Made by a program: the position numbers and the translations under genes
Shown here: positions 33,477 to 41,930 of the stretch, piece by piece
How positions within the stretch are numbered: position 1 is the stretch's first letter
How the letters are laid out: each line of letters begins with the position of its first letter
The notes under the pieces: generated by a model
What the model was told of the DNA's origin: nothing
The model's input: the letters and a program-made list of their open reading frames with translations, nothing else
Databases searched by the model: none
Source: an uncultured Bacteroidia bacterium
GTDB lineage: Bacteria > Bacteroidota > Bacteroidia > Bacteroidales > F082
NCBI GenBank assembly: GCA_902771635.1
Contig: CACXXW010000001.1
Span: 1 to 62,172 of the forward strand
Length of the DNA stretch: 62,172 nucleotides
Reading direction: 5' to 3'

Positions 33477-34062
33477 CAACATGCAAACCTTTACCAAAGG
33501 CCTCATCAAAGAAAACCCCATCTTGGTGCTGCTGTTGGGCTGCTGCCCGACCTTGGCAACGACCACCAGTGCCATCAACGGCATGTCGATGGGTTTGGCC
33601 ACCACCTTCGTGCTGGTGCTGTCGAATATCTTCATCTCCCTGCTGAAGGGTTTCATCCCCGACAAGGTGCGTATCCCCTGCTTCATCGTGGTCATCGCCT
33701 CCTTCGTGACGGTGGTGCAACTTGTCATGCAGGCCTATGTACCCGACATCTATGAGACCCTCGGTTTGTTCATCCCCCTCATCGTGGTGAACTGCATCGT
33801 GCTGGGTCGCGCTGAGGCTTTTGCCTCGAAGAACCCCGTGTGGCCTTCACTGTTGGACGGCCTTGGCATGGGCTTGGGCTTCACCCTCGCCTTGACCCTG
33901 TTGGGCTGCATCCGTGAGTTCCTCGGCAGTGGCTCCATCTTCGGTCTTACCATCCTGCCCGAGACGGCCAACATCCTGGTGTTCATCCTGCCTCCCGGCG
34001 CCTTCATCTGCCTCGGCTTCGTTATCGCTATCGTCAACAAACTCAAAAAAGAAAGTCACTAA
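33469..34062 (+). CDS. rnfE: Rnf complex membrane subunit E
   Basis: A 197-residue NqrD/RnfE-family protein with six membrane spans. NPILVLLLGCCPTLATTTSA and the VNCIVLGRAEAFA loop hold the conserved cysteines proposed to bind an iron-sulfur centre with RnfA. The ATG at 33469 overlaps the rnfG stop; an in-frame ATG at 33445 is inside rnfG and less likely. It is 3 bases before rnfA. Confidence 0.95.
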   Translation: MSNNMQTFTKGLIKENPILVLLLGCCPTLATTTSAINGMSMGLATTFVLVLSNIFISLLKGFIPDKVRIPCFIVVIASFVTVVQLVMQAYVPDIYETLGLFIPLIVVNCIVLGRAEAFASKNPVWPSLLDGLGMGLGFTLALTLLGCIREFLGSGSIFGLTILPETANILVFILPPGAFICLGFVIAIVNKLKKESH

Positions 34063-34065
34063 GCC

Positions 34066-34665
34066 ATGAAATACCTCATCATTATCTTATCGACCATCCT
34101 GGTCAACAATGTGATCTTCTCCCAGTTCCTGGGTATCTGCCCCTTCCTGGGCACCTCAAAGAAGACCTCGACCGCATTAGGTATGGGCGCCGCCGTCATC
34201 TTCGTGTTGACCTTAGCCACCCTCGTGACATGGCTGACAAACCAGTACATCCTGATTCCCTTGAAGCTGACCTTCTTGCAGACCATCGCCTTCATCCTCA
34301 TCATCGCCGCCTTGGTGCAGATGGTGGAGATCATCCTGAAGAAAATCAGTCCGTCATTGTACACCGCCTTGGGCGTGTTCCTGCCGCTGATTACGACCAA
34401 CTGCGCCGTCCTTGGCGTGTCGCTGACCGTGGTCACCAAGGAGTTCAACTATGGCGGCGTGGCCCACATGTTGAGCCTTGGCGAGTCCATTGTCTATGCC
34501 GTCGGCATCGCCCTCGGCTTCGCCATGGCTTTGGTTATCTTCGCTGGTATCCGTGAGCACATCGACCTAATGGAACCTCCCAAGGGCATGAAGGGTACCC
34601 CTATCGCCCTGATTACGGCGGGCATTCTGGCTTTGGCGTTTATGGGATTCACGGGGATTGTGTGA
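34066..34665 (+). CDS. rnfA: Rnf complex membrane subunit A
   Basis: A 199-residue NqrE/RnfA-family protein with six membrane spans. NNVIFSQFLGICPFLGTSK and ITTNCAVLGVSLT are the conserved inverted-repeat motifs paired with those of RnfE. It is the last gene of the six-gene operon (order B-C-D-G-E-A). A set of hairpins and a terminator follow. Confidence 0.95.
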   Translation: MKYLIIILSTILVNNVIFSQFLGICPFLGTSKKTSTALGMGAAVIFVLTLATLVTWLTNQYILIPLKLTFLQTIAFILIIAALVQMVEIILKKISPSLYTALGVFLPLITTNCAVLGVSLTVVTKEFNYGGVAHMLSLGESIVYAVGIALGFAMALVIFAGIREHIDLMEPPKGMKGTPIALITAGILALAFMGFTGIV

Positions 34666-34677
34666 TCTGTGATATGT

Positions 34678-34749
34678 ATGGCCTATACGGCCATGCGTAA
34701 AAGCAGGGACTCACGTCGCCTGCTTACTGATGTGTCGTCCCTACGGGAC
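34678..34749. repeat. Three consecutive short hairpins downstream of rnfA
   Basis: ATGGCC/GGCCAT (34678-34694), AAGCAGG/CCTGCTT (34701-34725) and GTCCC/GGGAC (34737-34749) lie between rnfA and its terminator. They code for nothing recognised and look like a mosaic of interspersed palindromes. Confidence 0.6.
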
Positions 34750-34760
34750 TAAACCGAATA

Positions 34761-34788
34761 AAAGAGCTGCCGCAAGGTAGCTCTTTTT
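34761..34788 (+). terminator. Rho-independent terminator of the rnf operon
   Basis: The stem AGAGCTGCC/GGTAGCTCT, with a GCAA tetraloop, is followed by TTTTT. Confidence 0.8.
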
Positions 34789-34845
34789 GTACAATAATGA
34801 CGCAAAAAAAATTGTCAATTCCCTTGACACTTAAATAAAAAGCAC

Positions 34846-34853
34846 TATTTTTG
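34846..34853 (+). promoter_or_regulatory. Bacteroidota promoter of the C10 protease gene (TATTTTTG with TTG -33)
   Basis: TATTTTTG with TTG at 34824-34826, spacing 19 bases. The leader is about 27 nt. Confidence 0.75.
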
Positions 34854-34886
34854 CCGAATCAAACGGGATAATTCCATTTAAACTGG

Positions 34887-37800
34887 ATGAAAAAGCTGTT
34901 GGTCATAATACTGTTGGTCTTTGCTGCCCAACTCCAAGCGCAAGTGAGGATTGGTCAAGGTGAAGCCTTTTCTACGGCAAAACATTATCTACAGCAAAAC
35001 CTCAAGCAACAAAACCCTGTCCTTTCATTGAGCGAAGTGGTTCACAGCAAACAAACGGGGCTACCCAACTTGTATGTGTTTACTGTTGATCCTCGAGGAT
35101 TTATCATTGTCTCGGCCACAGGTGAAGTACTTGCCTATTCGCCCAATTCCAGCTTTCCAAAAACAGAAGAGTTACCTGATCACATTGCCTATTGGATTGA
35201 ACTTTATAACAATACGACAGATTACATCATAAAGCATCACCTTCCAAACCTACAGCGCAAGGTGTACAAGCAAGAAGTAGGGCCTTTATTGACTTCCGCT
35301 TGGGGACAAGGCTGTTTCCATAATGAGCTTTGTCCAGCAACTGAAACAGGTCCTTGCCATCACGCATCAGCGGGTTGTGTTGCAATCGCCATGGCACAGA
35401 TTATGTATTACCACAAACAGCCTGTGATGGGCAACGGGGAAGTGTCGTACACTTGTCAATATGGCAATCTAAGTGCCAATTTCGGAGAAACCACCTACCA
35501 CTGGGAAGACATGGTCGACACTCTCCATAAAAGCAACCTGGCAACCGCCTTGCTGATCTCCCATTGCGGCATCAGTGTAAATATGGATTATAGTCCTCAC
35601 GCAAGTGGTAGCAGTATAGGGAAAGCCCTTAAAGCGTTCCAAAACTACTTCCTATACCCTACCTCAAAGATTTTGCAAAGGTCTGATTCTAAAGACGAGG
35701 AATGGTTAAGCATCATAAAAAGCAACATCGATATGCATCTCCCTGTGTTTTATCGAGGAATTTCTTCGTTAGGCGGTCATGCTTTCGTTTGCGACGGATA
35801 TGACAGCAACGGACTCTTCCATTTCAACTTTGGCTGGGACGGTGTGGCTGATGGTTATTATACCCTTGAAGACCCTTCAGGCTTCGCTACGTATCAAGCC
35901 ATTATTTACGACATTTCTCCAATATCCAACATCCCTGTCAACAGCGACACTCACGGCATTATCTACGTCTCACCCGATGGTACTGGTGACGGATCGTCAT
36001 GGAATCAAACTACTTCAGACCTGCAATCAGCCATATACAAGGCATCCACAGACCATCTTACCATTTGGGTTAAAGAAGGCTCCTATACGAGAACCAACTT
36101 AGGGGACTATTGTTTCTATGCATTCGGAAACTGTCAAATTTTTGGAGGTTTCAACGGAGACGAACCATACGATTACGACCTATCGCTCAGAGACTTCGAT
36201 GCCCATCCCAGTATTTTGGATGGCAACCACACGAAAGGTCTGATATATTTACAATATTGCAATTCCTTCCTCATCAACGGTTTCACCATACAAAACGGTT
36301 TCGCTCTCAGTGGTGGCGGTCTATCCATATCCTGCAACACACACATCAAAAACTGCAAGATTTGTAATAACCGGGCCCAACTCAAAGGTGGAGGTATTGC
36401 CTTATTGCCATCTGAGAATTCCGCGGAGATTCTCATTGAAGACTGCGAATTCTATGGGAACGAGGCAAGAAACGGCGGTGCGATTTACGATGCCTCCATG
36501 GCCACATACCTACGTTGCAGAATCCATGACAACATGGCGAGTCAAAGCGGCGGTGGCATCCATCGACAGATATGCAATAGACCAAGCGAATTCATCTGCT
36601 GCCAAATCAGCAACAACACAGCTTCAGCTGGAGGCGGTGTCCTCTCCTCCTCACAGGCTTCGTTTTGGAGTTGCCTGATCAACAACAACACGGCTGAAAC
36701 GGGAGGCGGATGCCATATCAAGGATAATACGAACCTTTACAACTGCACCGTGGTCAAGAACGAAGGGCTTGTGGAATATGGAGGAGTCTACAATCCTATG
36801 TCCACCAGTCCAAATGTCATGAATTGCATCATTTGGGGCAATGTCAGTCAAGACGGGAACAAGCAGATTGGTCCGATGCAAACCCACATGTCTTGCGCCG
36901 TTCAAGGCGACACCTCATTTTCTTCGCTCAATTTCGACGCTGAGCCTGAAAACGACGACACTTCGCACAGGTTTTACATCAGATTCAACAATCCCGATGT
37001 CGCCGCAGGCATCGAGGGGCGCGACGGCGATTGGCACTTGCAGTCGGGTAGCCCTTGCATCGATAGAGCCAACAGCATCGCACAACAACCTGAATTTGAC
37101 TTGGACGGAAATCCCCGGCTAAGGCAAAGGAATGTGGACCTTGGCGCCTTCGAGTCAAACCATACCGCATACGTGATCAACAGGTTCTTCTGCAACGACA
37201 CCCACTACTATTACGACGGTATTCTCCTTCCCGAGCCAGGTATCTATTCCTTCTTGTACCCCAACGTTTCTTACGACAGTCTCGTCATCATCAATTTGGA
37301 ATGGAAAACCATCGCCGAAGAAGCCGAGATTTGCGAAGGCGAAACTTATAACTTTCAAGGCGAGATTCTTAGTGAAGCGGGGCATTATTCCATCGTCAAA
37401 AGCTGTGTAGCCTATGAACTTGACTTGGTCGTAAATCCTTTGCCCATCATAACCCAAGAAGCTGAGATTCACCAAGGCGAAACTTACAATTTCTTCGGTG
37501 AACCACTCCATGAGACAGGTCATTACACCAACGTCCACGATTGCACAGATTACGAACTTGATTTAACCGTGATTCCAGTACCCGTGGTAACTATGAACGA
37601 AGAGATTTGCCAAGGTGAAACATACAATTTCTTCGGCCAGCAACTCGATAAGGCAGGACATTATTCCACCTATAAGTTCGGCAATGACTACGAACTTGAC
37701 TTGTCAATTAAGCCCAGGCCTACAATTCGCTGCAGCAACGACACAATTATTGAATACGGCAATGCCGTCCAGCTCACTGCATCAGGTGCCGACTCCTATC

Positions 37801-38162
37801 TGTGGTCAACTGGCGAAACCACAGAGAGCATCACCGTAAGACCAACAGAGGACAGGACTTATATCGTAAAGGGATTTTCCCAAAACGGATGCGACAGAAC
37901 AGCTAACGTCACCGTTATGGTACATAGAGAAAACGACAAGGTGGCTTTATTTCCCAATCCTGCCAATGACAAAGCCATAATCGATATACCAATCATCGGA
38001 GAAGTGGATGTGTTTAACCTATATGGCGATCACCTCATCCACATCAAAGCCAATCGTGAAGCCATCGAATTGGATGTCAGTTCATTCCCTGACGGTGTTT
38101 ACATCATCCAAGTGAGACAAATGAAAAACCTTTATCACGAAAAACTCGTTGTCCAACACTGA
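34887..38162 (+). CDS. Secreted C10 (streptopain-like) cysteine protease with beta-helix and T9SS sorting domain
   Basis: A 1091-residue exported protein. The order is signal peptide (1-18); inhibitory propeptide-like region (about 19-125); C10 protease domain with oxyanion Gln141, catalytic Cys164 (SAGCVAIAMA), His298 (GGHAF) and Trp317 (FNFGWDG); a right-handed beta-helix at about 345-740 that starts GDGSSWNQTTSDLQSAIYKA and ends with DLDGNPR; three tandem 46-residue modules (ICEGETYNFQGE type) at about 810-935; an immunoglobulin-like strand set; and a type A sorting domain (ALFPNPANDKAII ... KLVVQH). T9SS should export it across the outer membrane. It is probably a surface protease activated by propeptide removal. 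All catalytic residues are intact. Confidence 0.92.
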   Translation: MKKLLVIILLVFAAQLQAQVRIGQGEAFSTAKHYLQQNLKQQNPVLSLSEVVHSKQTGLPNLYVFTVDPRGFIIVSATGEVLAYSPNSSFPKTEELPDHIAYWIELYNNTTDYIIKHHLPNLQRKVYKQEVGPLLTSAWGQGCFHNELCPATETGPCHHASAGCVAIAMAQIMYYHKQPVMGNGEVSYTCQYGNLSANFGETTYHWEDMVDTLHKSNLATALLISHCGISVNMDYSPHASGSSIGKALKAFQNYFLYPTSKILQRSDSKDEEWLSIIKSNIDMHLPVFYRGISSLGGHAFVCDGYDSNGLFHFNFGWDGVADGYYTLEDPSGFATYQAIIYDISPISNIPVNSDTHGIIYVSPDGTGDGSSWNQTTSDLQSAIYKASTDHLTIWVKEGSYTRTNLGDYCFYAFGNCQIFGGFNGDEPYDYDLSLRDFDAHPSILDGNHTKGLIYLQYCNSFLINGFTIQNGFALSGGGLSISCNTHIKNCKICNNRAQLKGGGIALLPSENSAEILIEDCEFYGNEARNGGAIYDASMATYLRCRIHDNMASQSGGGIHRQICNRPSEFICCQISNNTASAGGGVLSSSQASFWSCLINNNTAETGGGCHIKDNTNLYNCTVVKNEGLVEYGGVYNPMSTSPNVMNCIIWGNVSQDGNKQIGPMQTHMSCAVQGDTSFSSLNFDAEPENDDTSHRFYIRFNNPDVAAGIEGRDGDWHLQSGSPCIDRANSIAQQPEFDLDGNPRLRQRNVDLGAFESNHTAYVINRFFCNDTHYYYDGILLPEPGIYSFLYPNVSYDSLVIINLEWKTIAEEAEICEGETYNFQGEILSEAGHYSIVKSCVAYELDLVVNPLPIITQEAEIHQGETYNFFGEPLHETGHYTNVHDCTDYELDLTVIPVPVVTMNEEICQGETYNFFGQQLDKAGHYSTYKFGNDYELDLSIKPRPTIRCSNDTIIEYGNAVQLTASGADSYLWSTGETTESITVRPTEDRTYIVKGFSQNGCDRTANVTVMVHRENDKVALFPNPANDKAIIDIPIIGEVDVFNLYGDHLIHIKANREAIELDVSSFPDGVYIIQVRQMKNLYHEKLVVQH
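37319..37700 (+). repeat. Three tandem copies of a 46-residue module in the C10 protease
   Basis: Each copy contains EGETYNF or QGETYNF, then A/T-GHY and YELDL, spaced about 138-141 bp apart. The copies are diverged, which points to an old protein-level duplication and not to a recent DNA repeat. Confidence 0.75.
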
Positions 38163-38231
38163 AATCACTCCTTAAAAGAAAAAGGTTTTCCATTTTAACA
38201 GCATTTCTTCTTGTTTTTTCCAAGAAAGTTG

Positions 38232-38239
38232 TACTTTTA
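38232..38239 (+). promoter_or_regulatory. Candidate promoter (TACTTTTA) of the first C25 protease gene
   Basis: One mismatch to TAnnTTTG, with TTG at 38211-38213 about 18 bases upstream. It decides for the ATG at 38277 over the in-frame start at 38211. Confidence 0.5.
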
Positions 38240-38276
38240 CAGCCTCATTTTGTGGTCATTACAAAAACACTCTAAT

Positions 38277-41200
38277 ATGAAACGCTGTTCTATTGTTCTC
38301 TTACTCATGATGGTCATTCCGTTGTTCGCCATCGGGCAAACCTTCACCATCACTTCCTCAGACCGTGGCCATATCAGCCTCCACTTTGAATTGAACGACT
38401 TCAGCGTCGACACCATCAACCTCGAAGGTGAGCTGATGCACACCATTTCAAGCAAAGGCATCGTCATGCCCAACGACTACGGCCTGCCCGACCTACCTAC
38501 CTTCAACCGCTTCATTGCCATCCCGCAAGGTGCGAAAGCCATCGTGGAAGTCAGGACAACGCGCGATGAGACCCTATCGGGCATCAACATCGCGCCCTCC
38601 GACGGCAGCCAATGCGAGAATGATGCGGAGCGGCCCTTCTTCAAAGACCCGAAAGTGTATTCCAGAAACAGCTATTATCCTGCAGAGACCTATTGCGTCG
38701 CAGCCCCCCAACAGCTTCGCGGTGTTGATGTCATCCACTTGGGTCTCAGCCCTTTCCAAATCAATCCAGTAACACGGGAATTAGCCGTACACCGCCAAAT
38801 CGACATCGACATTCGCTTCGAAGGTGGTGACGGACACTTTGGCGATGACCGTCTGCGTTCACGCTATTGGGACCCCATCCTGAGGAACATTATCCTCAAC
38901 TTCGAGTGTTTGGAATCCATCGATTACGACGCTCGGATGCAGCAATGGGCGCAAAACCGACCCACTGGCTGCGAATACCTCATCATTACGCCTGATAACG
39001 ATGACTTCTACAATGCAGGAAAAGAACTTGCCGACTACCGCAACAAGCAAGGCATCCTCAGCAAGGTAATGAGAGTCACCGAGACAGGTGCTTCAGACCA
39101 AGCCACATTAAAACAATGGATCAGAGATATCTACGCTAATTGGAACATCCCTCCAGTGGCTATCTGCATCATCGGTGAGAGCGGAACCAACTTGCAACAA
39201 TACGTGCCTGGCTACAGGACCCTACATCCCAAAGACAACTTTATCACTTCCGACAACCCCTACGCCGACGTCAATGACGACTTCCTCCCCGACATTTGTT
39301 TCACTCGCATCCTCGCCCAAAATGAGTCGGAGCTCCCAATCATTATGGGCAAACTCTATGAATACGAATACACCAATGTAGTCACTGACCCATATTATTA
39401 TGACCATCCCTTGACGGCGGCTGCATGGGAAAACTCCAAATGGTTCCAGATCACCATTGCCACCATCAGCGGTTACTTAACCCAGCATGGCAAGTCTCCT
39501 GAACGCATCAACGAGCTTTACAGCGGAGAGCAAGGCAGCAATTGGTCGACTGCACCTGGCACCAACACCGTAGTCAATTACTTCGGCCCCGAAGGGGTTG
39601 GCTACATCCCCGCTACCCCGGATGAACTGGGCGGCTGGACGGGCGGCAACGCTGACCAAGTCATTAGAGCCATCAACCATGGCTGCTATCTCATACAACA
39701 CCGTGACCACGGTTGGAACAACAGATGGTACCAACCCGCAATCTTCACCACCGACTTTGGCGACATACAAAACGTGAACAAGTTGACATATCTCATTTCC
39801 GTCAACTGCCGAACAGGTATGTATGACAATTCATCCACCTCCTTCATCGAAGCCCTCCTGCGCATGACCCGTGATGGCCAAAACGCAGGCATCGTTGGTG
39901 CCATAGGTCCTACGGGACAAACCTATTCCTATGCCAACGACATCTTCCTTTGGGGCGTTTGGGATCTCTTCGATTCAAGTTTCCTTCCCGATTATGGCCC
40001 ATTCGATTCCCATACCGACACCTGGATGCCTGCCTTTGCATGCGTCGCAGGCAAGTATTTCCTTGAGACCCATGTCTTCCCCAGTGCCGACCAAAACATG
40101 AGCAACACCACCTATAACACCTTCCATACTTTTGGCGACGCTTTTGCAAGGATGTTCACCGATATACCACAAACGATCAGTCCCACCCATGATGAGAGCA
40201 TACAGTGTTTCTCACCTTTCCACATCACAGCTCCCGAAGGCTCTCAGATTGCACTGACAGTCTATAGGAACAGGCAATGGCACATCATAACCACCGCCGT
40301 TGGCACAGGAGCTGAACAAACCATCACGATTTTGGAGAACATCCCCAACGGTCCCATCCACCTTACCATCACGGGCGAAAACCTCATACGGTGGGAAGAG
40401 GACATCCCACTGGAACCTTTCAATAGGCCTTTTGTCATTGTCGACAGCATCTCCATGAACGGAGGTGAACTCACACTGCACTACAACCAGTCCATCGTTG
40501 CCGACATCAATGTCACCAACGTGGGATTGCAAGGCTGCAATGGTGGCATTGTCAGCATGACCTCTGATTCACAACTGTTGACCATCTCGCAGGGCGAATC
40601 TTCATTTGAAGCCCTCGAGCCAGATGCGAGTCAATTCATCGAAAACGCTTTCCAAATCGCACTCGGCGACAGCATTCACGACTGGACGCATATTCCCTTC
40701 ACCCTCACCACCCAATTTGGCGATGAGACCTACGCACAAGAATACGAAATCGAAGTGCTTTCCCCAAACATCACTGCTGAGCTTATCAACATCGACGACT
40801 CGCAAGGCGACAATGACCAAAGGCTCGACCCTGGCGAATTCGTTAGCCTCACCTTCCGCATTACCAACACAGGCCATTATCGAGCCGAAAGCCCCCGTAT
40901 CTCTTTGGCCAACAATGAAGGCTACATTCGTGTCATAACGTCAGAAATACCCATCAACGACTTGGAAGTGAACGAATCAACCGAGATCACTTTCGACATT
41001 TACATTGAGTATGCTGCAGGAGAGGTGCCCAGCATCCATCTCATACTCCACTCTGTCATTAAGAATCTAAAAATCGAACAGGACATTCAATGTGAAATGG
41101 GTTTCGTGACAGACAGTTTCGAACATGGAATACTTGAGCCTGAATATTGGACCAACGACGAGGAGCATCCCTGGACCATTGTCACTGCACATCCCTATAA

Positions 41201-41762
41201 CGGAACCTATTGCGCCCAGTCAGGCAACATCGACCATAACGAGTCCTCTCAACTCATCTTGACTTTTACCTCGACAGAATCCGAAAAAATACATTTCTTC
41301 AAAAGAGTGTCAAGTGAAGCCAACTACGACTTCCTTATCTTTTACATTGATGACGAGGAGCAAGAACGATGGTCGGGCGATCTTTGGTGGTCGGAACATT
41401 CTTACCAAATCACCCCCGGACAACATACCTACAGATGGGAATACGCCAAAGACCACTCCGTTGACTACGGCTCCGATTGTGCCTGTATCGATTACATCAC
41501 GCTGCCTCCTTATCTTGACGAGGCCGCAGAGCAAAACGTCTTCCCATTGGACGTACACCCCAACCCAACCACCAACCAGATCACTATTGATTTGGATCAA
41601 GTAGATGATTTCAACGTCAGTGTGTTTGATGTCCATGGAAGACTCATCCTTTCCGAGCGAAACGCCACTACGCTCTCCTTTAAAGGTCGTCCCTCGGGTT
41701 TGTACCACATCGTAGTAGAACAGAACGGACAACGCTGGAGCAGAAAAATCATCAAAATGTAA
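38277..41762 (+). CDS. Gingipain-like C25 cysteine protease, T9SS cargo (paralogue 1)
   Basis: A 1161-residue exported protein: signal peptide (1-20), gingipain-type propeptide (about 25-225) and a C25 protease domain (about 230-660). In the protease the predicted dyad is His478 (QHRDHG) and Cys511 (ISVNCRTG). NYFGPEGVGYIPATPDELGG and QNAGIVGAIGPTGQTYSYA are typical. Two immunoglobulin-like CARDB-type segments follow, then a cleaved-adhesin/MAM-like domain (about 965-1085, FEHGILEPEYW ...) and a type A sorting domain (HPNPTTNQITI ... KIIKM). The two protease paralogues differ mainly in the C-terminal modules. It should degrade proteins outside the cell. P1 specificity cannot be set from sequence. 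Confidence 0.92.
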   Translation: MKRCSIVLLLMMVIPLFAIGQTFTITSSDRGHISLHFELNDFSVDTINLEGELMHTISSKGIVMPNDYGLPDLPTFNRFIAIPQGAKAIVEVRTTRDETLSGINIAPSDGSQCENDAERPFFKDPKVYSRNSYYPAETYCVAAPQQLRGVDVIHLGLSPFQINPVTRELAVHRQIDIDIRFEGGDGHFGDDRLRSRYWDPILRNIILNFECLESIDYDARMQQWAQNRPTGCEYLIITPDNDDFYNAGKELADYRNKQGILSKVMRVTETGASDQATLKQWIRDIYANWNIPPVAICIIGESGTNLQQYVPGYRTLHPKDNFITSDNPYADVNDDFLPDICFTRILAQNESELPIIMGKLYEYEYTNVVTDPYYYDHPLTAAAWENSKWFQITIATISGYLTQHGKSPERINELYSGEQGSNWSTAPGTNTVVNYFGPEGVGYIPATPDELGGWTGGNADQVIRAINHGCYLIQHRDHGWNNRWYQPAIFTTDFGDIQNVNKLTYLISVNCRTGMYDNSSTSFIEALLRMTRDGQNAGIVGAIGPTGQTYSYANDIFLWGVWDLFDSSFLPDYGPFDSHTDTWMPAFACVAGKYFLETHVFPSADQNMSNTTYNTFHTFGDAFARMFTDIPQTISPTHDESIQCFSPFHITAPEGSQIALTVYRNRQWHIITTAVGTGAEQTITILENIPNGPIHLTITGENLIRWEEDIPLEPFNRPFVIVDSISMNGGELTLHYNQSIVADINVTNVGLQGCNGGIVSMTSDSQLLTISQGESSFEALEPDASQFIENAFQIALGDSIHDWTHIPFTLTTQFGDETYAQEYEIEVLSPNITAELINIDDSQGDNDQRLDPGEFVSLTFRITNTGHYRAESPRISLANNEGYIRVITSEIPINDLEVNESTEITFDIYIEYAAGEVPSIHLILHSVIKNLKIEQDIQCEMGFVTDSFEHGILEPEYWTNDEEHPWTIVTAHPYNGTYCAQSGNIDHNESSQLILTFTSTESEKIHFFKRVSSEANYDFLIFYIDDEEQERWSGDLWWSEHSYQITPGQHTYRWEYAKDHSVDYGSDCACIDYITLPPYLDEAAEQNVFPLDVHPNPTTNQITIDLDQVDDFNVSVFDVHGRLILSERNATTLSFKGRPSGLYHIVVEQNGQRWSRKIIKM

Positions 41763-41850
41763 GATGGCAAGAGAGTAAAATCCAACTGCCAAAATCGTGC
41801 ACCGAAGCAAAAAAATAACGCTTCAGCAGAAAAATGCTTTATTATTTCAA

Positions 41851-41879
41851 AAAAGTGCGTACCTTTACGCGCTTTTTTA
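41851..41879 (+). terminator. Probable terminator between the two C25 protease genes
   Basis: AAAAGTGCGTA pairs with TACGCGCTTTT (one wobble) and is followed by TTTATATA. The same segment contains a TACCTTTA sequence, so a promoter for the next gene may overlap it. Confidence 0.55.
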
Positions 41880-41930
41880 TATAAAATAAGGTACAATTAT
41901 ACTCTTCCAACACCTACAAACAACAGACCT

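Noticed and set aside
32823-33728. Open frame of 301 residues on the minus strand inside rnfG and rnfE
   Set aside because: It is antisense to two well-supported Rnf genes, with the high Val/Asp/His content common to shadows of this codon usage.
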